This document shows, in pieces, positions 1 through 7,536 of a DNA stretch of 31,027 nucleotides (position 1 is the stretch's first letter; every line of letters begins with the position of its first letter). Both the position numbers and the translations under genes were made by a program. This DNA is from an uncultured Oscillospiraceae bacterium (GTDB lineage Bacteria > Bacillota > Clostridia > Oscillospirales > Oscillospiraceae). The notes below the pieces were generated by a model. That model saw only the letters and a list, made by a program, of their open reading frames with translations, was not told the origin of the DNA and did no database searches. The stretch covers positions 1 to 31,027 of the forward strand of contig CAJUFJ010000041.1 of the NCBI GenBank assembly GCA_910585815.1, read 5' to 3'.

Positions 1-66
1 CAAAACGCAATCCTCAGTCAGCCTGCGGCTGACAGCCCCTTTCAAAAGGGGCCTTCGCCTGCCTGC
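1..66. repeat. Partial copy of modular hairpin repeat (family A)
   Basis: This copy runs off the left edge. It holds a GTCAGCC/GGCTGAC stem followed by a GCCCCTTT/AAAGGGGC stem and then a CCTTCGCCTGC tail. The same order, stem then stem then CGCCTGC tail, recurs at 23487-23555 (inverted), 23590-23695, 25745-25852 and 20396-20456, with different stem sequences. It lies just beyond the 3' end of the leftward Lrp-family gene, so it could also affect that transcript's end. Confidence 0.75.
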
Positions 67-74
67 AACGTCTT

Positions 75-512
75 CTATTTCGGCAGCGGCACATCCTTCT
101 GTTCGAAGCAGGCCCCCAGCTCCACGGAGGTCTGGGAGTCGCCGTACTGCTTGATGGCGGCCAGGAGGGTGTCCAGCTGGCGGGTGTCGGCCACGGCGAA
201 GCGCAGCAAGGCATTGAGCTTGCCCACCAGATGGTGATGGGCGGTGATGGCGGGGGTGTCCTCACAGAACTGGCAGAAGGCGCCGTACTTCTCCGGGAAA
301 ACGGCCACCAGGATAAAGCCGGTGAGGTTGCTGTCCAGCAGGGTGCGGTCGATGTTGACGGAAAAGCTCTTGATGACCCCCTTCTCCTCCATGCGCCGGA
401 TGCGCTCCGACACGGCGGGGGCGGTGAGCCCTACCCGGTCCCCGATGGTCTTCAGGGTGGTGCGGCTGTCCGCTTGGAGCAGGTTGAGGATCTGATAGTC
501 GGTGCGGTCCAT
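75..512 (-). CDS. Lrp/AsnC-family transcriptional regulator
   Basis: This is a 145-residue protein of the usual Lrp/AsnC size. The N-terminal winged helix-turn-helix (about residues 1-60) reads MDRTDYQILNLLQADSRTT and then TAPAVSERIRRMEEKGVI, the family's recognition-helix pattern. The rest matches the RAM/AsnC ligand-binding domain that forms octameric or dimeric effector-sensing discs. Its start codon overlaps the stop of hutI as TGATG, so the two are translated from one leftward mRNA and are probably coupled. The pairing suggests that the regulator senses histidine, glutamate or another amino acid and acts on the histidine-degradation genes; that target is inferred from position alone. Confidence 0.9.
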   Translation of the reverse strand: MDRTDYQILNLLQADSRTTLKTIGDRVGLTAPAVSERIRRMEEKGVIKSFSVNIDRTLLDSNLTGFILVAVFPEKYGAFCQFCEDTPAITAHHHLVGKLNALLRFAVADTRQLDTLLAAIKQYGDSQTSVELGACFEQKDVPLPK

Positions 513-1735
513 CAGCCCACCACCACCCTGCCCTTCTTCACAACGGTCTTGGTCAGATTGCTGCCCATGCGGTAGCAGATGTAGTCCAGGTCGGGGGCGT
601 CCCAGATCACCAGGTCGCCCTGCTTGCCCGGCTCCACCGAGCCCACCAGACCGGCCATGTCGATGGCGGCGGCGGCGTTGAGGGTGACGGCGGTGAGGAC
701 CTCCTCCGGGGTGAGCTTATACTTGAGACAGCCCAGGTTGATGACAAACTGGAGGTTGAGGCAGGGGCAGGAACCGGGGTTGAAGTCGGTGGCCATGGCC
801 ACGGGGACGCCGGCGTTGACCATGTCCCGGGCGGGGGCGAAGACGGCCCCCAGGTAGAAGCTGGTGGCGGGCAGCAGGCAGGCCACCACGCCGCCCTTGG
901 CCAGGCTGGCGATGCCCTCGGGGGGGCAGACGATCAGGTGCTCGGCGGAGATGGCCCCGATCTCCCCGGCCAGCACGGAGCCGCCGATGGCCTCGATCTC
1001 GTCGGCGTGAATCTTGGGCCGCAGGCCGTATTTGAGACCGGCCTCCAGCACCTGCCGGGACTCCTCCACGGTGAAGGTGTCGGCCTCGCAGAACACGTCG
1101 CAGTATTTGGCGATGCCCTGCTCCTTCACCTTGGGCATCATCTCCTCGCACACCAGGCGGATGTACTCGGCCCGGTTGGCCTTGTACTCGGCGGGCACCA
1201 GATGGGCCCCCATGAAGGTGGCCACAATGTCCATGACGTGGCGGTCATTCAGGTTCTTGATGACTTGCAGGGCCTTGAGCTCGTGCTCGGTGGCCAGACC
1301 GTAGCCGCTTTTGGCCTCCATGGTGGTCACGCCGAAGTGGAGCATCTCATCCAGCGCCCGGGCGGCCTTGGCGGTGAGCTCCTCCTCGGTGGACTGGCGG
1401 GTGGCATTGGTGGTGGACTGGATGCCGCCGCCGGCGTTCTGAATCTCCAGATAGGTCTTGCCGTGGAGTTTTAACCCCAATTCATTTTGTCTCCAGCCTC
1501 CAAAGATCAGGTGGGTGTGGGCGTCCACCAGGCCGGGGGTGACCAGGTTGCCGCCGGCGTCGATGGTCTCGTCCGCCGCCGGGGCGGGGCCGGTGCCTAC
1601 TTGGGCGATGACGCCGTCCTCCATCAGGACCCAGGCGTCCTTGAGAATCTGAATCTCCCCCTGCTCCGGCCCCTTCTTAGGACCGGTGCCCTGGGGGGTG
1701 GCCAGCATGCCGATATTGGTGACAATGGTTTTCAT
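512..1735 (-). CDS. hutI: Imidazolonepropionase
   Basis: This enzyme hydrolyses 4-imidazolone-5-propionate to N-formimino-L-glutamate, the third step of histidine breakdown, in the cytosol. The 407-residue product is full length for HutI. It shows the amidohydrolase metal motif DAHTH (His73, His75), the KIHADEIE stretch carrying a further metal-binding His, and the C-terminal MATDFNPGSCP segment with the catalytic Asp. I chose the ATG at 1733-1735 because an AAAGGAGAA ribosome site lies just upstream; the reading frame stays open 15 codons further to 1780, but that extension enters the inverted repeat at 1771-1849. The stop overlaps the start of the Lrp-family gene. hutU lies upstream on the same strand, so the two may be cotranscribed across the repeat. 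Confidence 0.95.
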   Translation of the reverse strand: MKTIVTNIGMLATPQGTGPKKGPEQGEIQILKDAWVLMEDGVIAQVGTGPAPAADETIDAGGNLVTPGLVDAHTHLIFGGWRQNELGLKLHGKTYLEIQNAGGGIQSTTNATRQSTEEELTAKAARALDEMLHFGVTTMEAKSGYGLATEHELKALQVIKNLNDRHVMDIVATFMGAHLVPAEYKANRAEYIRLVCEEMMPKVKEQGIAKYCDVFCEADTFTVEESRQVLEAGLKYGLRPKIHADEIEAIGGSVLAGEIGAISAEHLIVCPPEGIASLAKGGVVACLLPATSFYLGAVFAPARDMVNAGVPVAMATDFNPGSCPCLNLQFVINLGCLKYKLTPEEVLTAVTLNAAAAIDMAGLVGSVEPGKQGDLVIWDAPDLDYICYRMGSNLTKTVVKKGRVVVG

Positions 1736-1770
1736 GTTGTTCTCCTTTCGGTGATAGGATACAAACGTGA

Positions 1771-1849
1771 TGTAGGGCAAGGGCTCTGCCCTTGCCTCCT
1801 TTCAGAGGCGAACCCCTATCACAGGCAAGGGCAGAGCCCTTGCCCTACA
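1771..1849. repeat. TGTAGGG-family inverted repeat (family P)
   Basis: Two perfect 27-bp inverted arms, 1771-1797 and 1823-1849, are separated by 25 bp. Each begins with TGTAGGG at its outer end, and each arm also contains an inner palindrome (AAGGGC TCT GCCCTT). Related elements with the same TGTAGGG...CCCTACA ends and different interiors occur at 6052-6123, 15326-15396, 21716-21793 and 30811-30860. This copy lies between hutU and hutI, in the hutI leader. Confidence 0.85.
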
Positions 1850-1864
1850 GGATGGAAGTTTTCC

Positions 1865-1946
1865 AAAAGAGGGGACGTCGTGGGACGCCCCCTCTTTTAC
1901 AATGGTTTATTTTGGTAGGGCGCGACGACCCGGCGCGCCGTTATGT
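1865..1946 (-). terminator. Hairpins downstream of hutU, possible terminator
   Basis: Immediately after hutU in the leftward direction are two hairpins. One, near 1915-1946, has GGCGCG/CGCGCC arms and follows a GTAGGG sequence, so it may be a decayed half-element of the TGTAGGG family. The other, 1865-1898, has AAAAGAGGGG/CCCCTCTTTT arms and therefore a T-run on the 3' side in either direction. The second looks like an intrinsic terminator, which would partly separate hutU from hutI expression. Confidence 0.5.
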
Positions 1947-1960
1947 GAGGTGTCCGATGC

Positions 1961-3976
1961 TCAGGCCTGGATGCTCTTCAGCGCCTCAGCGATAACGGCG
2001 TCGTCAGCCAGGTAGGGCATGGTGATGTGGTCCTGGCCCTTGTACATCTCGTTGTACTCGGCCACGGTGGACATAGAGTTGGGGTTGCCCGCCCAGTTGC
2101 GGCGGGAGACGCCCACCATGGTGTCCCAGGGCATGGACATGCGCAGGATGGTGTCCACCCGCTCAGAGCCGTCCAGCACCATGCCGAAGCCGCCGTTGAT
2201 GGCCTTGCCGATGCCGGTGCCGCCACCGTTGTGGAGGGCGATGAGGCTCATGCCGCGGGCGGCGTTGCCGGCGTAACACTGGGTGGCCATCTCGGCCATG
2301 ATGTTGGAGCCGTCCTTGATGTTGGAGGTCTCACGGAAGGGGGAGTCGGTTCCGCCGGTGTCGTGGTGGTCGCGGCCCAGCATGACGGGGCCGATCTCGC
2401 CGTTGCGGACCATCTCGTTGAACTTCAGAGCGATGTTCATGCGGCCCATGGCGTCCTGATACAGGATGCGGCACTGAGTACCGACAACCAGCTTGTTCTT
2501 CTTGGCGTCCCGGCACCAGACATAGTTGTCAAAATCCTGGTAGCGGCGGTTGTGGGCCTTGATGTACTCGGCGGCGGCGGCGTCGGTCTTGTCCAGGTCC
2601 TCGGGGTTGCGGCTCAGGCAGCACCAGCGGAAGGGGCCGTAGCCGAAGTCGAACAGACAGGGACCGAGAATGTCCTCCACGTAGGAGGGGAACACAAAGC
2701 CGTCCAGGTCGTTCTCGCCGTTCTTGCAGATGGACTTGACGCCGGTGTCATACACGGCCTTGAGGAAGGCGTTGCCGTAGTCGAAGAAGTAGGTGCCCTT
2801 GTCGTGGAGCTTGCACACCAGCTCATAGTGGTGCTGGAGGGTCTTGTCAACCAGCTTGGCGAACTGCTCGGGGTCCTCGTCCAGCATTTTGGTGCGCTCC
2901 TCGAAGGTCAGGCCCTGGGGGCAGTAGCCGCCGTCGTAGGGCACGTGGCAGGAGGTTTGGTCGGACAGCAGGTCCACGTGGATGTTGTTGTTGTAGACAT
3001 ACTCCAGCAGGTCCACGATGTTGCCGTGGTAGGCCACGGCACAGGGCTGCTTGCTGGCCTGGTGCTCCTGGGCGATCTTCACGGCCTCGGCCAGGTCGGC
3101 GGTGCGGTGGCTCACCCAGCCCTGGGTGTAGCGGGTCTCGATGCGGGAGTCGTCCACCTCAGCGATGATGGAGGCGGCGCCGGCGATCTCAGCGGCCTTG
3201 CCCTGAGCGCCCGACATGCCGCCCAGACCGGCGGAGATGAACAGCCGTCCGGCCAGGTTGCCGTCCTCGGGGATGCCCAGCTTGAGCCGGCCGGCATTCA
3301 GCAGGGTGTTGAAGGTGCCGTGGACGATGCCCTGGGGGCCAATGTACATCCAGCCGCCGGCGGTCATCTGGCCGTAGTTGGCCACGCCGATGGCGGCGGC
3401 CCGGTTGAAGTCCTTCTGGTTGTCGTACATGCCCACCATCAGGCCGTTGGAGATGATGCAGCGGGGAGCCATCTTGTGGCTGTGGAACAGGCCCAGGGGG
3501 TGGCCGGACATGACCACCAGGGTCTGCTCGTCGGTCATGACCTCCAGGTACTTCTTAATGAGGCGGTACTGCATCCAGTTCTGGCAGACCTGGCCGGTCT
3601 CACCGTAGGTGACCAGCTCATAGGGGTACAGGGCGATGTCAAAGTCCAGGTTGTTGTCGATCATCACCTGGAAGGCCTTGGCCTCGGTGCAGTTGCCCTT
3701 ATACTCCTCGATGGGCTTGCCGTACAGCTTGCCGGCGGGGCGGAAGCGGTAGCCGTAGATGCGGCCGTGCTCCTCCAGCTCCTGAGCGAACTCCTTGGCC
3801 ATCTGGGCGTGATGGTCGGGGTGGATGTACCGCAGGGCGTTCTTGATGGCCAGGGCCTTGTCGGCCTCGGACAGGTGGGACTCACGGCGGGGAGCCCGGC
3901 GGTAGCCCTCCTCAAAGGCGGGGTACTCGGGCAGGTCGTAGTCCAGCTTGATGGTCATGGCGTCTGCGAGATTCAT
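1961..3976 (-). CDS. hutU: Urocanate hydratase (urocanase), long form
   Basis: This enzyme hydrates urocanate to 4-imidazolone-5-propionate, the second step of histidine degradation, using tightly bound NAD+ as an electrophile. The 671-residue protein matches the long urocanase class (close to the animal enzyme's length) rather than the roughly 555-residue proteobacterial form. Family stretches include GGWMYIGPQGIVHGT, GLGGMSGAQGKAAEIAGA (Gly-rich, NAD-binding region), DLLSDQTSCH and GRDHHDTGGTDSPFRET near the active site. The start follows a CGGAGGAACC ribosome site. A LysR gene is divergent across a 141-bp AT-rich gap, so hutU is a likely target of that regulator. The histidine ammonia-lyase gene hutH, which makes urocanate, is not in the window. 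Confidence 0.96.
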   Translation of the reverse strand: MNLADAMTIKLDYDLPEYPAFEEGYRRAPRRESHLSEADKALAIKNALRYIHPDHHAQMAKEFAQELEEHGRIYGYRFRPAGKLYGKPIEEYKGNCTEAKAFQVMIDNNLDFDIALYPYELVTYGETGQVCQNWMQYRLIKKYLEVMTDEQTLVVMSGHPLGLFHSHKMAPRCIISNGLMVGMYDNQKDFNRAAAIGVANYGQMTAGGWMYIGPQGIVHGTFNTLLNAGRLKLGIPEDGNLAGRLFISAGLGGMSGAQGKAAEIAGAASIIAEVDDSRIETRYTQGWVSHRTADLAEAVKIAQEHQASKQPCAVAYHGNIVDLLEYVYNNNIHVDLLSDQTSCHVPYDGGYCPQGLTFEERTKMLDEDPEQFAKLVDKTLQHHYELVCKLHDKGTYFFDYGNAFLKAVYDTGVKSICKNGENDLDGFVFPSYVEDILGPCLFDFGYGPFRWCCLSRNPEDLDKTDAAAAEYIKAHNRRYQDFDNYVWCRDAKKNKLVVGTQCRILYQDAMGRMNIALKFNEMVRNGEIGPVMLGRDHHDTGGTDSPFRETSNIKDGSNIMAEMATQCYAGNAARGMSLIALHNGGGTGIGKAINGGFGMVLDGSERVDTILRMSMPWDTMVGVSRRNWAGNPNSMSTVAEYNEMYKGQDHITMPYLADDAVIAEALKSIQA

Positions 3977-4117
3977 GGTTGGTTCCTCCGTTTCTTAAAA
4001 ATTTTAACTATTCCGCTGGGAACTGCTTTCTATGTATTGTATTTTAACAAAAATCTGATAAAATGAAAAGCACCGGTATTATATATTTGCTATATAAAAA
4101 AAGTATGGAGGGCGCCT
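3977..4117. promoter_or_regulatory. Divergent hutU / LysR promoter region
   Basis: This 141-bp gap is conspicuously AT-rich against GC-rich flanks. It contains an interrupted inverted repeat ATTTTA (4041-4046) - N12 - TAAAAT (4059-4064), the size and symmetry expected of a LysR T-N11-A-type operator. A leftward TTTTCA-N17-TAAAAT and a rightward TTGTAT-N16-TAAAAT could serve as promoters for hutU and the LysR gene and would overlap the repeat. The assignment of individual boxes is tentative. Confidence 0.45.
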
Positions 4118-5002
4118 ATGAACTTCAAGCAGCTGGAATATTTCGCCGCCGTGGCGGAGGAGGGGAGCATCTCCGGAGCGTCCCGGGCGCTCCATGTGGC
4201 CCAGCCCCCCATCAGCCGCCAGCTGTCCCTGCTGGAGGACGAGCTGGGGGTGACCCTGTTCCTGCGCACCAACAAAGGGGTGGCCCTCACCGAGGCGGGC
4301 CGGTGCCTCTACCAGCACAGCCGGCAGATGTTCCAGAGCCTGCGGACCATGGCGGACAGCGTGCGGGACGTGGAGGCCGGGGCCCGGGGCCAGCTGAAGC
4401 TGGGGGTCATCTACTCCGACGTGCAGACCGCCACCCAGCTGCTGAAGCAGTACCACGCCCAGTACCCCCAGGTGGAGCTCTATGTCCGCATGGGGGCCCC
4501 CGGCGACCTGCTGGACGACCTGGGCCGGGGGGAGCTGCATGTGCTGTTCCTGCGCAGCCAGTCGGGGCGGTCCTTCGGCCTGCGGGAGCGGGTGCTGGGG
4601 GAGGACCCCCTGGAGCTGGTGATGTGCCCCGAGACCGACCCCGCCCCGGGGCAGGACGCGGTGCCCATCCAGGCCCTGCAAAACGTGCCCATGTGCCTGC
4701 TGCGCAGCGACGACCTGTGGAACTACAGCCGGGACCTGCTGGAGGAGTGCCGCCGGGCGGGGTTTACTCCCAGCGTGGCCTGCCACTGCTACGACACCCC
4801 CATGGAGATGCAGATGGTGCAGGCGGGCTTCGGGGTGGGCTTCCTGCCCCGGTCCATTGTGGCGGCCCACCCGGGCTCCCCGGTCTACACCAAGCCGGTG
4901 CTGGAGTTTGCCGCCAAGTCCTACCCCATCCTGGTGTGGGAGGATGACCCCTACCAGAGCGGCTGCGTCAAACGATTTTTGGAGCTGGCGGCTTCCACTT
5001 AA
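4118..5002 (+). CDS. LysR-family transcriptional regulator
   Basis: This 294-residue protein has typical LysR length. Residues 1-60 form the winged helix-turn-helix: MNFKQLEYFAAVAEEGSISGASRAL, then AQPPISRQLSLLEDELG and LFLRT, as in CbbR/BenM-like members. The rest is a two-lobed effector-binding domain of the periplasmic-binding-protein type (residues about 90-294). The start follows GGAGGG at correct spacing. It is divergent from hutU and sits directly upstream of ftcD, so control of histidine catabolism in response to urocanate or a related inducer is the simplest role; this is inferred from position and not from any ligand signature. Confidence 0.92.
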   Translation: MNFKQLEYFAAVAEEGSISGASRALHVAQPPISRQLSLLEDELGVTLFLRTNKGVALTEAGRCLYQHSRQMFQSLRTMADSVRDVEAGARGQLKLGVIYSDVQTATQLLKQYHAQYPQVELYVRMGAPGDLLDDLGRGELHVLFLRSQSGRSFGLRERVLGEDPLELVMCPETDPAPGQDAVPIQALQNVPMCLLRSDDLWNYSRDLLEECRRAGFTPSVACHCYDTPMEMQMVQAGFGVGFLPRSIVAAHPGSPVYTKPVLEFAAKSYPILVWEDDPYQSGCVKRFLELAAST

Positions 5003-5042
5003 TATTTTTAAGCGTTCCAATAAAAAAACCTTTGTCCACCCG

Positions 5043-5071
5043 TTGCTTATTTTAGGCTTATCCAATATAAT
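5043..5071 (+). promoter_or_regulatory. Sigma-A promoter for ftcD
   Basis: TTGCTT (5043-5048), a 17-bp spacer and a perfect TATAAT (5066-5071) lie 56 bp upstream of the ftcD ATG. The sequence is markedly AT-rich and lies between the LysR stop and ftcD. It indicates that ftcD-fchA and probably the following folate genes can be transcribed independently of the LysR gene. Confidence 0.78.
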
Positions 5072-5126
5072 AGTGTCACCTGAAAAAATACCCGGCGAAA
5101 AAATACTTTTACAGGAGGAAATCAAC

Positions 5127-6041
5127 ATGGCAAAGTTAGTTGAGTGCATCCCCAATTTCAGCTGCAGCAAGGAGAAGGACGAGGCCACCTACAACGCTCT
5201 GGTGGAGGCCGCCAACAGCGTGCCCGGCTGCACCCTGTTCGACGCCCAGACCGACGGCAACCACAACCGCTGCGTGTTCACCCTCATCGGCAATATCGAC
5301 GCCATTGAGGAGGTCGCCTTCCGGCTGACCAAGGTGGCCACCGAGCGCATCGACATGACCAAGCACAAGGGCGAGCACAAGCGCATGGGCGCCACCGACG
5401 TGATCCCCTTCGTCCCCCAGTCCAAGGACGTGACCGTGGAGGAGTGCGTGGAGCTGTCCAAGCGGCTGGCCCAGCGCATCTGGGACGAGCTGAAGGTGCC
5501 CTCCTTCCTGTATGAGGACTCCGCCTCCCGCCCCGAGCGCCGCAACCTGGCCACCTGCCGCAAGGGCGAGTTCGAGGGCATGCCCGAGAAGCTGCTCCAG
5601 GAGGAGTGGGCCCCCGACTACGGCGAGCGGAAGATTCACCCCACCGCCGGCATCACCGCCATCGGTGCCCGTATGCCCCTGGTGGCCTTCAACATCAACC
5701 TGGCCACCTCCGACGTGGAGGTCGCCAAGAAGATCGCCAAGGTGATCCGCGGCTCCTCCGGCGGCTTCCGCAGCTGCAAGGCCATGGGCTTCATGATGGA
5801 GGACCGGGGCATCGCCCAGGTGTCCATGAACATGGTCAACTACGAGGACACCCCCCTGTATGTGGTCTATGAGCAGGTCCGCGCCCTGGCCGAGCGGTAC
5901 GGCACCTATATCGTGGACAGCGAGATTGTGGGCCTCACCCCCGCCAAGGCCATGATCGACTGCGCCGAGTTCTACCTGAAAGCCCGTGACTTCGACTGCC
6001 ACAACCAGATCATGGAGTATCACCTGCTGGACATGAAGTAA
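5127..6041 (+). CDS. ftcD: Glutamate formimidoyltransferase
   Basis: This enzyme transfers the formimino group from N-formimino-L-glutamate to tetrahydrofolate, giving glutamate and 5-formimino-THF. The 304-residue protein equals the formiminotransferase half of the bifunctional animal FTCD; the cyclodeaminase half is encoded separately by the next gene. The stretch KGEHKRMGATDVIPFVP (about residues 81-97, with His84) is the family's catalytic-loop signature. The frame is open upstream to 4857 inside the LysR gene, but the start at 5127 is supported by the AGGAGGAAATC ribosome site, by the promoter at 5043-5071, and by the family N-terminus MAKLVECIPNFS. An inverted repeat separates it from fchA. 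Confidence 0.95.
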   Translation: MAKLVECIPNFSCSKEKDEATYNALVEAANSVPGCTLFDAQTDGNHNRCVFTLIGNIDAIEEVAFRLTKVATERIDMTKHKGEHKRMGATDVIPFVPQSKDVTVEECVELSKRLAQRIWDELKVPSFLYEDSASRPERRNLATCRKGEFEGMPEKLLQEEWAPDYGERKIHPTAGITAIGARMPLVAFNINLATSDVEVAKKIAKVIRGSSGGFRSCKAMGFMMEDRGIAQVSMNMVNYEDTPLYVVYEQVRALAERYGTYIVDSEIVGLTPAKAMIDCAEFYLKARDFDCHNQIMEYHLLDMK

Positions 6042-6051
6042 GAGCCCGTTC

Positions 6052-6123
6052 TGTAGGGGTGGCCTGTGGCCGCCCGCGGAAAAAACGCCTGCTGTAGACG
6101 GGCGGCCACAGGCCGCCCCTACA
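6052..6123. repeat. TGTAGGG-family inverted repeat between ftcD and fchA
   Basis: Arms of 25 bp (6052-6076 and 6099-6123) are inverted with a single T/C difference that would still pair as G-U in RNA. Outer ends are TGTAGGG and CCCTACA, and each arm carries an inner palindrome GGCC TGT GGCC / GGCC ACA GGCC. The whole could fold into one long hairpin or two small ones. It has no T-run after it, so readthrough into fchA is likely. Confidence 0.85.
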
Positions 6124-6162
6124 GAGTCCCCAATAAAAAATACAGATTAGGAGAGTTTCACC

Positions 6163-6789
6163 ATGAAGCTTGCTGAACTGAAAACCGCCGAGTTTGTTGA
6201 CCTGCTGGCCTCTGACGCCCCCGCCCCCGGCGGCGGGTCTGCCGCCGCCCTGGAGGGCGCTCTGGGCGCCGCCCTCACCGCCATGGTGTGCGGCCTCACC
6301 GTGGGCAAGAAGAAGTACGCCGAGTTCCAGGAGCTGGCCGAGGAGGCCCAGAAGAAGGCCACCGGCCTGAAGGCCCGCTTTGTGGACGTGATGGACCGGG
6401 ACACCGAGGCCTTCAACGTGGTAAGCGCCGCCTTCGGCATGCCCAAGGAGACCGACGAGGAGAAGGCTGCCCGCTCCGCCGCCATCCAGAAGGGTCTGGA
6501 GGGCTGCACCAAGACCCCCTTTGAGATGATGGAGCTGGCCGTGGAGACCCTGGAGCTCACCGCCTCCATCCTGGGCAAGAGCAACGACAGCGCCGCCAGC
6601 GACCTGGGCGTGTCCGCCCTGTCTCTACGGGCCGCCATTCAGGGCGCGTGGCTCAACGTGCTTATCAACATCGGCAGCCTGAAGAACAAGGAGCTGGCCG
6701 AGGACTACCGCGCCAAGGGCGAGGCCCTGCTGGCCAAGGCCCTGCCCCTGGCCGACGAGATCTATGACACCGTTGTGAAATCCATGTAA
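6163..6789 (+). CDS. fchA: Formimino-THF cyclodeaminase / methenyl-THF cyclohydrolase
   Basis: This 208-residue protein belongs to the FTCD_C/FchA family. It has the N-terminal SDAPAPGGGSAAAL signature (about residues 17-30) and is almost wholly alpha-helical by composition. In this setting it most likely releases ammonia from 5-formimino-THF made by FtcD, giving 5,10-methenyl-THF; some family members instead hydrolyse methenyl-THF to 10-formyl-THF, and both activities would lead toward formate. The start follows AGGAGAG at good spacing. It is 121 bp after ftcD on the same strand with no promoter seen between, so the two probably form one transcript. Confidence 0.93.
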   Translation: MKLAELKTAEFVDLLASDAPAPGGGSAAALEGALGAALTAMVCGLTVGKKKYAEFQELAEEAQKKATGLKARFVDVMDRDTEAFNVVSAAFGMPKETDEEKAARSAAIQKGLEGCTKTPFEMMELAVETLELTASILGKSNDSAASDLGVSALSLRAAIQGAWLNVLINIGSLKNKELAEDYRAKGEALLAKALPLADEIYDTVVKSM

Positions 6790-6800
6790 ATATCCGTACC

Positions 6801-6903
6801 TGGTCAGAGTAGATACAGCGCGTCAAGTGCCATTGGATGGGAGGTTGCCAATGGACGAAGGGTTTTTCTGTACCCGCGTTGCTGTATCGCATCCGCTGCC
6901 ATG
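6801..6903 (+). ncRNA. Tetrahydrofolate (THF) riboswitch, folT motif
   Basis: The sequence carries the conserved folT-motif (class I THF riboswitch) blocks: AGAGTAGAT near 6806, GCGTCAAGTG near 6819, GGATGGGA near 6835, and GCATCCGCTGCC at 6888-6900. The helices can be seen directly. The outer helix pairs TGG.CAG with CTGCCA. The second helix pairs GATACAGC (6812-6819) with GCTGTATC (6881-6888). A third hairpin is CCATTGG/CCAATGG around 6830-6852. This motif binds reduced folates and usually controls folate transport or synthesis genes; here it sits directly before an ECF S-component, exactly the expected target. Confidence 0.9.
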
Positions 6904-6946
6904 GGGGAGCACGCTCCTTTCATGGCAACACGCCGTGAAAGGAGCG
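6897..6946 (+). promoter_or_regulatory. SD-sequestering expression platform of the THF riboswitch
   Basis: A 14-bp hairpin pairs 6912-6925 with 6933-6946 (one G-U) and buries the AAAGGAG ribosome site of folT (6938-6944). The left arm can alternatively pair with 6897-6910: TGCCATG with CATGGCA and GGAGC with GCTCC. That alternative pairing uses the GCTGCCA strand which closes the outer riboswitch helix. Ligand binding would thus free the hairpin that hides the ribosome site, giving translational repression by folate. The pairings are seen in the sequence and the switching logic is inferred. Confidence 0.75.
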
Positions 6947-6953
6947 TATTATT

Positions 6954-7520
6954 ATGACATCCGCACAGAAAAGAAAAACCGCCTACACCATCTGCATGGT
7001 GGCCATGCTCACCGCCATGATGGTCCTGCTGAAGCGGACCATCGCCATCGAGACCCCCTATTTCAAGTTTAATTTCGCCTCGCTGCCCATCATGCTGGCC
7101 GCCATGCTGTTCGGCCCGGTGGAGGGCATGGTGGTGGGCCTGCTAGGGGAGTTTATCGCCCAGATTACCGGCCCCTACGGCTTGGCCCCCACCACGGTGC
7201 TCTATGTGGCCCCCGCCGCCATCCGCGGCGTGGTGGTGGGCCTGGGAACGGTGTGGTGCCGGCAGACCGGCAGGCGGATTGAGAGCCGCCCGGTGGCCTG
7301 CTACGCCATCTGCATCGCCGGGGCCGTCCTCACCACCCTGGGTAACACCGTGAGCATCTGGCTGGAGAGCGTGATGTACCACACCGAGTTCATGGTGCAC
7401 ATCCCCTTCCTGCCCGGTCGGTTTGCCACCGGCATTGCCACCGCCGTCATCATGACCACTGTCTGTATCCCGCTGGTCCACGCCCTGCGCCGCAGCGGTG
7501 TGGTGAAGTACGCGGACTGA
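6954..7520 (+). CDS. folT: Folate ECF transporter S-component
   Basis: This 188-residue, very hydrophobic protein has about six predicted membrane segments, the size and pattern of ECF-type vitamin S-components. The stretch FKFNFASLPIMLAAMLFGPVEG, with its positively charged N-terminus, is typical of the family. Control by a THF riboswitch identifies the likely substrate as folate or reduced folate. S-components need the shared EcfA/EcfA'/EcfT energising module, which is not in the window. It is followed after 16 bp by the HutD-family gene and then folC, so it probably heads a small folate operon whose translation is folate-repressed. Confidence 0.88.
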   Translation: MTSAQKRKTAYTICMVAMLTAMMVLLKRTIAIETPYFKFNFASLPIMLAAMLFGPVEGMVVGLLGEFIAQITGPYGLAPTTVLYVAPAAIRGVVVGLGTVWCRQTGRRIESRPVACYAICIAGAVLTTLGNTVSIWLESVMYHTEFMVHIPFLPGRFATGIATAVIMTTVCIPLVHALRRSGVVKYAD

Positions 7521-7536
7521 CGAAAGGAGCCTTACT

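Noticed and set aside
2027..4066. A 679-codon open frame opposite hutU
   Set aside because: Same artefact as opposite glgP: Val/Gly/His/Leu-rich, no ribosome site at a sensible start, and fully antisense to urocanase.
4857..5126. N-terminal extension of ftcD by 90 codons
   Set aside because: It overlaps the end of the LysR gene, crosses the ftcD promoter, and the family N-terminus and ribosome site mark 5127.
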